The notes below the pieces were generated by a model. That model saw nothing but the letters and a program-made list of their open reading frames with translations. It did not search any database and was not told the DNA's origin. Made by a program: the position numbers and the translations under genes. From Phytophthora sp. 'mugwort' (Eukaryota; Oomycota; Peronosporomycetes; Peronosporales; Peronosporaceae): a stretch of 64,000 nucleotides of DNA. How positions within the stretch are numbered: position 1 is the stretch's first letter; every line of letters starts with the position of its first letter. This document shows positions 54,825 to 64,000 of the stretch, in pieces. The DNA lies in contig JAUCEF010000001.1 of the NCBI GenBank assembly GCA_033558025.1, forward strand, positions 1,302,001 through 1,366,000, given 5' to 3'.

Positions 54825-56048
54825 TTAAACTACGTGGACAATGGTGTACAAGACCACGCCGCACCCGATCATCAGCACCGGCGTGTCCATCGTGTGCGGA
54901 GCAGTCGCCTCTGCGTACGCCATCGTCGGTGCCAGGATCAGCATCGACAGTAGCACCTGCCAGAAGTTGTCGAACGCGGCGTACTGTAGAGCAGGGAACA
55001 CCAAGCCAGACAGGAATACGCAAGCGCTGCCCTCCCAGCTACGAGTGTACTTGTTCTTCGAGAAGCAGCTGCGCGTTTTGTACTTGTGGCGGCCCCACGT
55101 GATGCCCACAGGCTCCGCTAGACCGTCGCCGATGCCCGTGATGAACACGAGGATGAACGTCAGCGCTCCCTGGGCTGCAAACAGCCACTTGAAGAACATC
55201 AAGATGAACATACCCGGGGCGATGTTGCCCAGGATGATCCACTTGAGCGTGTTCGGGCGGTCCTCCGGACGGTCCAGAGAGTTGAACTGCAGCATGAAGA
55301 ACTTGGAGTGCTCACGAATGGGCTTGATGAGCACGAGGAAACCCATCATGGTGAAGAAGTCACCCCAGGCCAGAGCAAGCAGACCGGGGTAATCAGCCTT
55401 GATGACCAGCGGCACCATGTAGGCAGCGAAGTGCTGCAGCTTTCGTGTGTAGTTGACTTTGAACTTGGATGACTTGTTGGTCATGATGTATCCCTTCTCG
55501 TCCACCTCGCAGAAGACGCGACAAATAACGCCACCAACAAGTGATACTAGCATCATTACGGCCAACTTGGGCAGCTGCATTAGCCAAAACTGCGTTTCGA
55601 GTAACCACTGTGGCTCGTAGAAGTACGTCAGGACGAGCATCACGCCGGCGTACACAATCATTCCAAGCATAAAAGCAAAGTCGAAGGTGCCATACCAATG
55701 CTTTCTGTAGTCACCAGCAACCTCGCCTTCTTCAACTAGTGACGTTTTGGGGCGTCGAACCGGTCGCAGCGATTTCTCTCTTGGTGGAACAGAACCGTAG
55801 GAAGGTGGCGCGTGTTGAGGCAACTCGGGGGATTGTGGTACTTTCCAGACGATACGCAGCAGCACGTAGATGAATACCAAGGCAACCAGCGGCAATCCCA
55901 CGAGAACACTCCCTTCAGCCACGGTTAGTTTATAGGTCGCGTTGTTAGCTGCTATAGGATCAGGTGTCATTTTCGCCGAGCTTGCGGATTCTCGGATGAG
56001 CGAGGACAGCAATGGACCAGCAAATAGGTTCACAACAAAATCTTCCAT
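54825..56048 (-). CDS. Polytopic membrane protein, phytol/dolichol-kinase-like (copy 2, inverted)
   Basis: 407 residues from the ATG at 56048. MTPDPIAANNATYK, 26 residues on, is an alternative start. Same helix pattern and motifs as copy 1 (RKLQHFAAYMVPL; TGIGDGLAEPVGITWGRHKY; RSWEGSACVFLSG). From VDEKGYIMTNKSSKF onward the two proteins differ at only a few positions; the first 150 residues are much more diverged (for example LVGLPLVALVFIYVLLRIVW). Both copies keep intact frames, so both may work. They face each other tail to tail around the ZNF830-like and HECT genes. A TTCATTTTCAC stretch about 30 bases before the ATG loosely resembles the oomycete initiator. Confidence 0.75.
   Translation of the reverse strand: MEDFVVNLFAGPLLSSLIRESASSAKMTPDPIAANNATYKLTVAEGSVLVGLPLVALVFIYVLLRIVWKVPQSPELPQHAPPSYGSVPPREKSLRPVRRPKTSLVEEGEVAGDYRKHWYGTFDFAFMLGMIVYAGVMLVLTYFYEPQWLLETQFWLMQLPKLAVMMLVSLVGGVICRVFCEVDEKGYIMTNKSSKFKVNYTRKLQHFAAYMVPLVIKADYPGLLALAWGDFFTMMGFLVLIKPIREHSKFFMLQFNSLDRPEDRPNTLKWIILGNIAPGMFILMFFKWLFAAQGALTFILVFITGIGDGLAEPVGITWGRHKYKTRSCFSKNKYTRSWEGSACVFLSGLVFPALQYAAFDNFWQVLLSMLILAPTMAYAEATAPHTMDTPVLMIGCGVVLYTIVHVV
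54855..55367 (-). repeat. Inverted identical tract, arm 2
   Basis: Reverse complement of 49286-49798, apparently without a mismatch over 513 bases. It lies entirely inside the coding region of copy 2. The spacer between the arms is 5056 bases. Confidence 0.75.
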
Positions 56049-56485
56049 AACGCGCTTGTGACTGATAGCGCGAGAGTGAAAATGAACAGGATGGATCCGA
56101 AACTGGGAGACCTTCGTCCCAGCAATGCGTGCCCACGTCGGGTCCTGACCACTGATTGGGATTCTTTTTTTTTTCGCTCCAGTTCTACGTCGTCGTCTCC
56201 CAACTTTGTCTCAGTCAGGAGCAACAATAATTGTGTTTCCTTCATTGAAACAGACGGACGCTGACAAGGGAGACTCACTCTGTATCATACAGAATATTGT
56301 TTTTATTGGCAACACTTGAAAATGCTTAATATGAACTCATTGAAATTAGGGAAGACATACTAACTGATTTAAATCAAGGGAGACTCACTCTATATTTTAT
56401 TTCTTACAAGATTAAATATTTGGCAGCACTCGAAAATGCCGCATATTAAATAGTGCTGTCGTGGGTAGAGAATAACTCTTATTAA
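56049..56485. other. Spacer with a 108-base-period direct duplication
   Basis: Two copies of CAAGGGAGACTCACTCT at 56267-56283 and 56375-56391 are followed by similar A+T-rich sequence (GGCAACACTTGAAAATGC against GGCAGCACTCGAAAATGC). This indicates an old tandem duplication of about 108 bases. No coding signal. Confidence 0.6.
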
Positions 56486-59400
56486 TCCCTCCGTCACCGG
56501 AAAATCGATGCTGGAACGGCTTATTTTACGTCGTAACTTACGGCTTCTTTTTAATATAGAAGTTTGTAAGGTACTGTCCACGCCAAGATAGACCCCAATG
56601 AATGTATGGATTAGTAGAGTTTTTTTTTTACCCTAAGTCGTATGACTTACGACTTACAGACTTTTCTACGATGTTTAGACCCGAAACTTACGACAGATCA
56701 AATCATACTGGCTAAATAAAAGAGAGCCAACAGCTTAGACATCTGTCGAAACGCAGGTAAGTCAGACCGAAAACAGAACAAGGCACTGCGTAGGCTCAAA
56801 GAAATGAAACGTGTATTCAATGAAATGCAAGATGAGACACACTCAGACACTGTGAATTCAACTCAACCACCCGATTTCTGCTCCCCCTCTTCCTCGTTGT
56901 CGGCATCATCACCCGCTTAGTCCTGGAGCAGCTCGCGACGAGTGGGCTTGCGAGTTCCGATCTTGCCCGAGCGATGCAGCACGACATGCTTTCCTAGCAC
57001 TACACGCTTTCCTTGCGTCGGAGGAATAAGGGAGCCGCTGTCAAAATCCTCGTGCCAACTCTGGTAACATGTCTTGGGGAAGCCACCGTATATGCGACTT
57101 GCCTTCGGCACAGAGACCACTTGGCCTCCGGCTGCGAGCACTCCACGCAGTACCATGTAGTCTGGAACGACTTCTTTTCGCTTCCCGCGCGGCAGCGCGT
57201 AAACCTCACAGGCGCGCTGCCGGCGCTTTTGAACCCCAGTCACAGTCACACAGTCGTCAAACTGGGTGTGCTTGTGTCCGACCCCGCGCCGACGCTTGCG
57301 GGACATGGGGGTCATCTCATCCGGCGCCTTGTTCGCGTCCGCGAAGTCCTCCAGCTTTAGTTCCAGCAGCTGCTTGTGTAGCTGCATGTACCAATCTCCA
57401 CGGTCCTTTGACACTTCCTGCTTGATCGCGTCGGTCGTCTTGTGCGTGATATACGCGTTGACGAACGCCATATCCAGGAGGCCCATGAAAAGCGACTTGT
57501 AATACTTCTGGAACCGTAGCGACGTCTGCACAGAATATAACTGGGGACGGAGTTGATCGTGGACATCAACTCCGCCCATCCAGCGCTGGTAGTGGGTGAC
57601 AATCTTGGGACACTTAAAAGTCGAGCCACCAGCTCCCTTCAAGTTCCGCGGATTGAATCTTCAGCCATGAAGGGACCGGTAGCAAGGTAACGCACCAGCT
57701 TCCTGTCCAACCAGTGGCACGCCACTGTAATCGATATGGAAATGGAGGGCGAAAACAGGAAGGAGCCGCGCTCGATGCCCTGCGGCCGCTCTTGACGCTT
57801 GTCACGGACTCACTTGTCAAAGCCAATCCGGTCGGTGACGATGGTGCCCAAGACGTACAGTCCCATCGTCAACAGCTCGATCGCTGCCGCCACCGAGGAA
57901 TAAAACCGGTCAATCACTAACAAGCGATACCCCGGAGATTTTGTTCCAAGAACAATTTTCATATTGCGAACGATTGCAGCGGCGCCAGCCTCGTTATCAA
58001 ATGCTTCTTGATTAGTGTCCTCTTGTTCTCTTTTGCCTACGTAAACTTCAAAGCTGAAGCAGTAACATACGACTTTATTAGGCACTCAAAATAAATGAAA
58101 GTCGGGGCTTACGACTTAAAAAAGTAAAAAAAGAAGAAAATCACGTACCGGTGGCAGTACGCGCTCACAGAGTCACACACCATAACATCTTGGTCCCCAT
58201 GTCGATGTGGCTTGTCGGGCTTGAACGTGAAGATGCGCGTCGTGTTCCGCTTCGACGTGGCAGGAAGAACACTTTCATCAAACCAAAACCTACTGGGCAA
58301 ACTCCAACCGGACAGGAACGTTGACTGCAGAATGTTACCACTGGTCGCAGCTTCCACAACTTGTCGCGGACACGCGGCGCCTCGTTGTTCACAAATTGAA
58401 GGTCCCGCAGAATGGATGTACATCTGTTCCGCGCCATAAATTGCCGAACGTACCTGCAGGGATCGAGCCATCGGCGCTCATCGCCCAGCGTTTCGAGAAG
58501 CGGCTCGTTGTAGGGTTCAATATGCGCGCAACAAGCAAGCCGATCAGATGCAGCAGCTCATGCACCTCATACCTTGGCTCCCCACGCAAGCGCCGCTCGA
58601 TCTGCTTGACCGTCCCCGAAGTCGCAGCTTGTCGTTTCCTCTGGCTCAACCGAATCCTTGTAGCCCTTGCATTGACTGTCTGCATCTTGTATCGGTTTGT
58701 CTCTTTCGTTATTTGCACCCACAGACCCTTCGGTAAAAAAATGAAAAAATAACAGCAAAGGTCAGTCATAGAGTTCCTGCAGCTCGGGCACAGGCGCCCC
58801 GACATCGCGGGACATTTGCGGATACTCGTTCTCCGCTGCCTCAAACTCGGACGACAGCGGGCCCCAACCGAACCCTCGTAGAGCGGCTTTGTCTATGCCT
58901 TCCAAGGTCAGACTCCCGCCCATAGACTGAATAAATGCATCATCCATATATTCAACTTCAGCATCCGAAAGGTTGTCGTCTTCAGGATATCCACGGGGTT
59001 CAACCTGCATCCTCAAAATCATTGCCACTGTCCTCGTTACCACTGGAACCAATTGATTCATGCTCGTCGGAATTTTCTTCACTTGCAAGCACGTTTACAT
59101 CATTCACCGACACAGCAATTTCAGGATCATTATTGCCCTCAATAGCACATCTGGCGGTATCAGCGTCTGAGTCCATGAGGACTTCAAAATTTCCACCACA
59201 AACATCCGAGTCCACGTTGGACTCGGCCCCCCATAAGAGAAGGGTGAAGGCTCCGACAACATGTCCACCGTCGTTGAAGTCTTCACTACTGTCAGACCCG
59301 AAAATATCGTGCAACGTGTTCGCTGACAACCCGACAAACGTGTCGATCTGGGAGGCCGTAACGGCATGTGAAGATACCGGCGGCACGTCCGCCGGGCTGC

Positions 59401-60180
59401 CACACTCACCATCTGCAAATACCACTCCCGATGCATCATTCGCTGCCGTGCCGGCGCTAAGAGCCGCAGCACCAGTCTTCATCGTCTCACTCCCGCTCGT
59501 CCTCTTCGCCTTCGCTTTTTTCCGCTCGTCTCGCTCCCGCATCCGCTCGTCCTCGCTCGTCCTCGTCACCTTGGCCGTCATCCGCGTCTTCGGGCTTCTT
59601 GTGTCCTCTGGGAGACCGGTCGAAATCGCGTGTGCCACTACTTCGGCCTCGCCTGTAAAACGCAAGGGATTAGTAAATGTTAGAAAAAGAATATATAACA
59701 GTCATCAAACATTCCATACCGACAAAGCACTTACTGACCGGTGACGTATACGTCCAGTCGTTGGCGAGGGGACCCGAGGGCCGCTTGGTCGTCCACCCCG
59801 CCGCTGAGATCTGACGCCAGAGGTGCTTGAAGTTGACGTCGCGCGCTGCGACCGTGACAGCCGACTTCCTGGTTTTCCCGCTTGCCCGGATCCATGCCAT
59901 ACCAGGTAAGTTTGTAGATGAGCCCTCAGCCATTAATTCGAATGTCCCATCTTTTCGATGGCCTATCCCTTTCGCAACCCATCCCAATAGTTATCCCCCT
60001 TTCTTTGCATGTTTAAAAACGTCTCCAACTTACATATTTTTGGTCGAGAAATTGACTTGATTAAAGTATCGAAACTTTTTTTGCGAGCCATTTACTATAT
60101 TTAGCGGGAAATTACGTCGAAACTTACAACTTTCGTCCTCCCTTAAGTCGCAACTTACGACGTTGGTAAAGGGGGGGGGG
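56486..60180 (-). mobile_element. Degenerate PiggyBac-like DNA transposon
   Basis: Minus-strand transposase pieces in order: LWRQISAAGWTTKRPSGPL and WTYTSP (59860-59730); a 5' intron of about 70 bases with branch-like TTTACTAATCC; an acidic region (59660-59000); LPKGLWVQITKETNRY and AGTFGNLWRG (58740-58440); SVLPATSKRNTTR (58270); EVYVGKREQEDTN and LLVIDRFYSSVAAAIELL (58050-57870); YQRWMGGVDVHDQLRPQLYS and the basic C-terminus ending at 56917. Frame changes and stops between them make it inactive. Proposed ends are TTAA at 56482-56485 and 60181-60184, the PiggyBac target, followed inward by TCCCTCCGTCACC on the left and by CCCCCCCCCCTTTACC (reverse complement) on the right. Palindromic subterminal motifs AAGTCGTATGACTTACGAC (56635-56653) and AAGTCGCAACTTACGAC (60145-60161) support these ends. 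Confidence 0.7.
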
Positions 60181-60645
60181 TTAATAACTCCTCTTAACCA
60201 ACATCACCTCCAAAATCTACTCTACTTCTCCTCAAGCCCGGCGTAACCTCTTTCGATGTGACCCACATTAAAACTAATCAATACAAAAATAAAGTATAAA
60301 AAGCTGAGTGCTCTCGCGCCACGCTGTGTCCGTTGCTCCACTTGCACCTATACGTTAACACCCACCGCAGCTGTGTTGCACGCGCGATGTCGTAGTGGCT
60401 GGTCCGGGGGGGGGAGATCTGCCATAGCGTTTTCTATCTCGTGTTTGAACACACAGGTGATCTTTAACGGTCACGAGCAGGTAAGAGCAGTTAAGAAATG
60501 CTAGTGCGAAGTCGGTCCACAAAAGCAGTTAGGAAACTGATGGGCGTAGGTTGCATATTGGAGATGGCCGAGTGGCCTTGCACGTTCATTTCAATGCATC
60601 AGTCTTTCTTTATCCACCTCGAGCTCAAGCACCATTAAACAGGTT
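60181..60645. other. Spacer between two mobile-element remnants
   Basis: 465 bases with a G-rich run near 60405 and no ORF of note. It may contain part of the Copia element's left LTR or leader, but no matching right copy is present in the window. Confidence 0.3.
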
Positions 60646-62690
60646 ATGCGCCCAACACGCACCGACTACACCTTGGACCTGCCCATCTCGGCTGGTGACA
60701 TCGCTGACACCGATGTCCACGGCGAGGACGTGTCGCTCGACCCGTTCGAGATGTTCGAGGGGCGCACTCGATCTCAAGTGCGGCCGACGCTCACCAAGGG
60801 GCTGTTAGAACTCTAATGCATCTCCGAGCGGCTGGACCGACCGGAGGGCTCCTCGAAAGGATAGCGAGACAGCAAGCCGCGTTCCTGACGAACCAGCTGA
60901 AGTTTCAAGAAGAGATGAAGTGTCGAACCGACGGACCGACCCCCCTCCCCCTCCCTCCGAGCAGTCGATCGACGGGTCGAGCGCCTTCACCGACTTCATC
61001 AGGGCGTGCAACCGTCGAACCAGACTGGGCTCACTCGACGAGCCCACACACACTGCCACACCACCGCACGCGCAGCCGCAACCAACACGCGTACCGCCGC
61101 CTCAACAGCCGCCGCCTCAACAGCCGCCGCCTCAACAGCCGCCGCCACAACCGCCGCCAAAACAGCAGGTGCATCGGCTGCATCTGGCGAGTAGGACGTG
61201 CAACCGAACAACTCCGGGCTCAAGATACCTAAGCTGAGGGACCTGGACTGGTCTGGGTTCTCTAAGCTCTTGGGCAATGAGACATATGCTGGAGTCGGCG
61301 CTGATTTCAAGTCGTGGGGACTGCGGTTTCTGCAGAATGTGGGCTGCACAGCAAATAAACGGCGGGGACTGGACAGAGGCGTTCAAGATCCTACCGCACA
61401 GCGGAAATTTGAGGGCACAGATCTGATCTACTTCAAATAGATGCTGCCTGGATGGACGGCGGTGTCGAACACGCTCGAGCACGTGATGAACAGCATGCTC
61501 ATGCTCTACATTGCACATATCCTCTTCTACCAAATGTATCGAGTTGATGTCCAAGGAGAAGGATCCGAGCTAGTCTTGGCCCGAACACTACCAGTCCTTC
61601 GTGTACATGGCCGAGTGTTCCGTAACTCGGACAATGCGTGCTTCAGTGCCTCTGCAAGTCTGCGTCCGCGTGTTTCCAGACCGCGCTTCTGACGTGTCTC
61701 AATTCCCCTCGCGCTGATCAACTTCAGCAGGCCGCCGAGCTTGTTCATTCGCGATCGATTACGAAGCCAACACTGGCAGAACTCGAACTGGCCACGATGT
61801 CCACAGTCGAAATGGCCGATACATTGGTGGCGGGCGGCGCGTGCTAAGTGGGAACGCGATAGAGCTGTCGCTCGTGCCGGGCGATGAGACGCGCTCGTGG
61901 CACAAGTGCGGCAAAGTAGGCCACCTCAAACTAATTGTCCCGAGAAAGGAAGGGGTGGTGGTGCTCCAGCACAGGCAAGGGTCACTCCGGCTGTGAGGTC
62001 GACTGCGGAAACGCACACAAACAAGGATATAGACTCGTGGGTCATGGACAGCGGATCCAGCGTACATCTCGTAGGAGACTGGAGGATGTTGAAGAATGCC
62101 GTCGACTGTGACCAGATGTGTCGAGTGGCAACGACGGCGAGGTTCCAGTATGCAAGGTGGGGGCGATTAAGTTGGGGACAATCGTCGACGAAAACGAGAT
62201 TGCCGTAGACTTACGGGATGTCTTCTACGCGGAGAACCTGATGGACAACATTATCAGCTACGGCAAGCTCGAGGAGCGAGGCGTCTTCCTTGAACGGCAC
62301 AGCGGGAGGAGCTACGCCGTGCGCGAGTGGGACAACATGCGCATATTCGAGGTTAGTCGCTACAATGACGTGCTATTGGTCAACGCCATGGGCGAGAAGT
62401 CCACGGAGGCACGGGTCAACGTTGTGCTGGCTGCGGTGCGAGAAGCAGGTTTGACATGAGACCAGGCGCCGTCCAAGACGACACTGCTGACATTGAACGA
62501 GCGGCTCGGCCACATTGCGTACGACAGACTTGAACGCAAGGCTGACGCGGAGGGATCCGGTATCAGACTGACGGAAAGGACCCGCCCGAACTGCTCAACC
62601 TGCGCTCGAGGGAAGCAGAGCAAAAACAATCAGTCCAAGAAGGGCACAAGCAGTAAAATTCAGCACGTTAAGTGTACGAATTTTTAATCC
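60646..62690 (+). mobile_element. Copia-type retrotransposon remnant (gag, protease, pre-integrase)
   Basis: From an ATG at 60646 (MRPTRTDYTLDLPISAGD) gag-like pieces follow in changing frames: LLERIARQQAAFLTNQLKFQ, a Pro/Gln-rich linker, KLRDLDWSGFSKLLGNETYA, LEHVMNSMLMLY. A broken zinc knuckle (KCGKVGHLK, TNCPEKG) is next, then the aspartic protease active site WVMDSGSSVHLV near 62045. A gag-pre-integrase segment follows (LNERLGHIAYDRLERKADAE, RTRPNCSTCARGKQSKN). Several stops and frame changes interrupt it. It breaks off near 62690, before integrase, reverse transcriptase and RNase H. The protease motif followed by the pre-integrase segment is the Copia order. Confidence 0.75.
61094..61150 (+). 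repeat. 15-bp minisatellite coding for Pro/Gln
   Basis: Three exact copies of CCGCCGCCTCAACAG from 61094 to 61138, then a degenerate copy (CCGCCGCCACAACCGCCGCC). It lies in the gag linker and encodes a PPPQQ repeat. Confidence 0.8.
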
Positions 62691-62904
62691 CGCTAATTCT
62701 TACCTTAACTCAGTATCGAGAGTAGGTGCTAACGTTTAGGAACGTTTCTAATATCCAGCTGTTGGTTTCGACGACGCAACGATTCCTTAGGGTTAGAGGA
62801 TAAGGATGATGCGTTACACATTGCCGCATAAACCGACGGCCAGCTAAGAGTTTCACCTTTCAGCGATCAATGAGTAATAAATATATATTTAAAAAATTGG
62901 GCTT

Positions 62905-63240
62905 ATGTATATAGATACGCCCAACTGTAATATGTCGAGCGAATTAACTTTTGGAAAAAATAAGAACAAACCGATCGAAGAAGTTTATACTTCTGATACT
63001 GGTTATTGTCGATGGGTATTTAATCAACCCAGTTTAAAAGTTGGGGAGATCAAGATATCCCCGCACTCCAGATTTCTTGATGATGATGGATCGTATATGA
63101 TGACATGGGGTAAATATAAAGGAAAGACCCTCAAACAAATTAGTAGAATTAATCCAATAATATTGAGAGGGCTTCAAAAGAGTCAATTCGTAATTGAAAG
63201 ATGTCGTAAGCTTTTAACAGAATTAAATATAGAACGTTAG
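62905..63240 (+). CDS. A+T-rich ORF resembling large-DNA-virus proteins with repeated GKxKxK motif
   Basis: 111 codons from the ATG at 62905; the ATG at 62932 (MSSELTFGKNKNKPIEEV) is an equally good start (102 residues). The protein has two copies of one unit: LTFGKNKNKPIEEVYTSD with YCRWVFNQP, and MTWGKYKGKTLKQISRIN. The pattern h-h-F/W-G-K-x-K-x-K followed by an aromatic Y-C-x-W segment is that of small DUF3820/ExoX-C-terminal-like proteins frequent in nucleocytoplasmic large DNA viruses and phages. The ORF is rich in Lys, Ile and Asn and clearly more A+T-rich than nearby genes. AAAAAATTGG at 62891-62900 is close to the AAAATTGA early element of mimiviruses, though unusually near the ATG. 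Origin by transfer from a virus is inference. The frame is intact. Confidence 0.55.
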   Translation: MYIDTPNCNMSSELTFGKNKNKPIEEVYTSDTGYCRWVFNQPSLKVGEIKISPHSRFLDDDGSYMMTWGKYKGKTLKQISRINPIILRGLQKSQFVIERCRKLLTELNIER

Positions 63241-64000
63241 TTCTTGTTCGCTTACAGCCAGTACAAGTGTCTTGGTGCCCTGGTAGCCAGCATTCACACC
63301 CAGGGCTGAATCGCTTGGGAAATATCAAGCTCTGTTAGACGGGGGCTAACATCAGCAATGAGTATGCGGTCCGTTAGAGACCACGTATGATAATCAAGAA
63401 GACCATTTACTAGCTCAGGGGTGAGATCACCGTGTGATCGAAGAAAACTTATCAACTTCAAAGCGATGGAAGTCGTAGTCATAACTGATATCAAATGTCA
63501 GCTGGGAACCGATACGAACGTTAAAGCTTCGGATACTAGAGCCTGGGTGAAGGGTCCATGGGGCACTATTAAAGGGACTCTGGGACTCCTGCACAGCAGC
63601 AATGACAAAACTACCAGCTTTCTCGGTAAAATACATTGAAATGATATAGCTGGTGTTCTTGATAGATGGCGGTAGTTGTAGATCGAATGCAGCATTGAGC
63701 TGAGTTGCCTGCTTATCCACACCCAACGCTTCTATTGATGCTCCAGTCTATATCATGTTTAGTTATGGCGAGTATCTGATACTGCGACACAATTGCGACT
63801 GCTTGGGCGAGCATCGAACGCTCACGGGTATTTAGTTGCCTCTCCCGTTCAAGCTTCGCTTTCACCATGTTACGAGGTTTGGATCTGTTGTCTCGGAAGA
63901 AGACGCTAGCATCAGGATCGTACGGTCGGGTTCAACATTCACGCGTTCTTCATTCGTTTCAATCGTGCGTGCTGCGCGCCTTTTGCCACTTCTCACTGCT
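63241..64000 (-). other. Broken minus-strand coding stretch, unidentified
   Basis: Protein-like blocks on the minus strand change frame: KAKLERERQLNTRERSMLAQ (near 63850), then LNAAFDLQLPPSIKNTSYII and RIGSQLTFDISYDYDFHRF (63690-63430), then DLTPELVNGLLDYHTWSL and ILIADVSPRLTELDISQAI (63420-63300). Stops lie between the blocks. It may be a decayed gene, or a spliced gene whose 5' end lies beyond the right edge. No family was recognised. Confidence 0.35.

Noticed and set aside
54841..55392. 183-codon ORF antisense to copy 2 and its identical twin antisense to copy 1 (49261-49821)
   Set aside because: Conservation between the two is explained by nucleotide identity of the inverted tract, not by selection on this frame.
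61006..61194. Thr/Ala-rich 62-codon ORF over the minisatellite
   Set aside because: It is an alternate-frame reading of the Pro/Gln repeat in the Copia gag linker.

Overview
This window looks like nuclear DNA of an oomycete, most likely Phytophthora or a close relative. Genes are compact with short GT-AG introns (about 50-95 bases). Gene families typical of oomycetes are present: a plant-type 1,3-beta-glucan synthase fused to a sugar-porter domain, a FYVE-formin chimera and M96-like sequence. PiggyBac-like and Copia-like remnants sit between the genes. An oomycete-style initiator is visible upstream of HSP90. No tRNA, rRNA or CRISPR array was seen.

Bases 1-26,100 are gene-rich. In order they hold: an edge-truncated multidomain protein (discoidin-like, SPRY, NPCBM-like, RanBP2 zinc finger), the glucan synthase-MFS fusion, mitochondrial serine hydroxymethyltransferase, a METTL21-like methyltransferase divergent from a small PH protein, and the FYVE/zinc-ribbon/CCDC53-like/FH2 formin. 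A tiny spliced membrane protein, a U-box protein, MCM8 (five exons) and CTF8 follow. The last three lie on one strand within 4 kb, and two of them act in replication-fork biology.

Bases 26,100-32,000 are accessory: a U-box/coiled-coil pseudogene, a retroelement gag remnant, a perfect 39-bp palindrome and a MITE-like hairpin. From 32,000 to 43,300 come housekeeping genes: an atypical E2F with two DNA-binding domains and six exons, a tentative small gene, HSP90, importin-7/8 and the ATP synthase assembly factor ATP11.

Bases 43,500-48,500 are decayed: a frameshifted NmrA-like gene, a second shorter relic of it, and an M96-like pseudogene. Bases 48,500-56,050 form an inverted arrangement. Two phytol-kinase-like membrane proteins face each other across a ZNF830-like gene and a nine-exon HECT ubiquitin ligase of the UBE3C/HUL5 type. 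The two kinase-like genes share an apparently identical 513-bp tract, which suggests recent gene conversion.

Bases 56,500-64,000 hold a degenerate PiggyBac-like element bounded by TTAA, a Copia gag-pol remnant, a short A+T-rich ORF resembling proteins of nucleocytoplasmic large DNA viruses, and an unidentified broken coding stretch at the right edge. Intron and start assignments were made by eye from reading frame, splice-site sequence and fit to the protein family; none was tested by alignment or transcript data.
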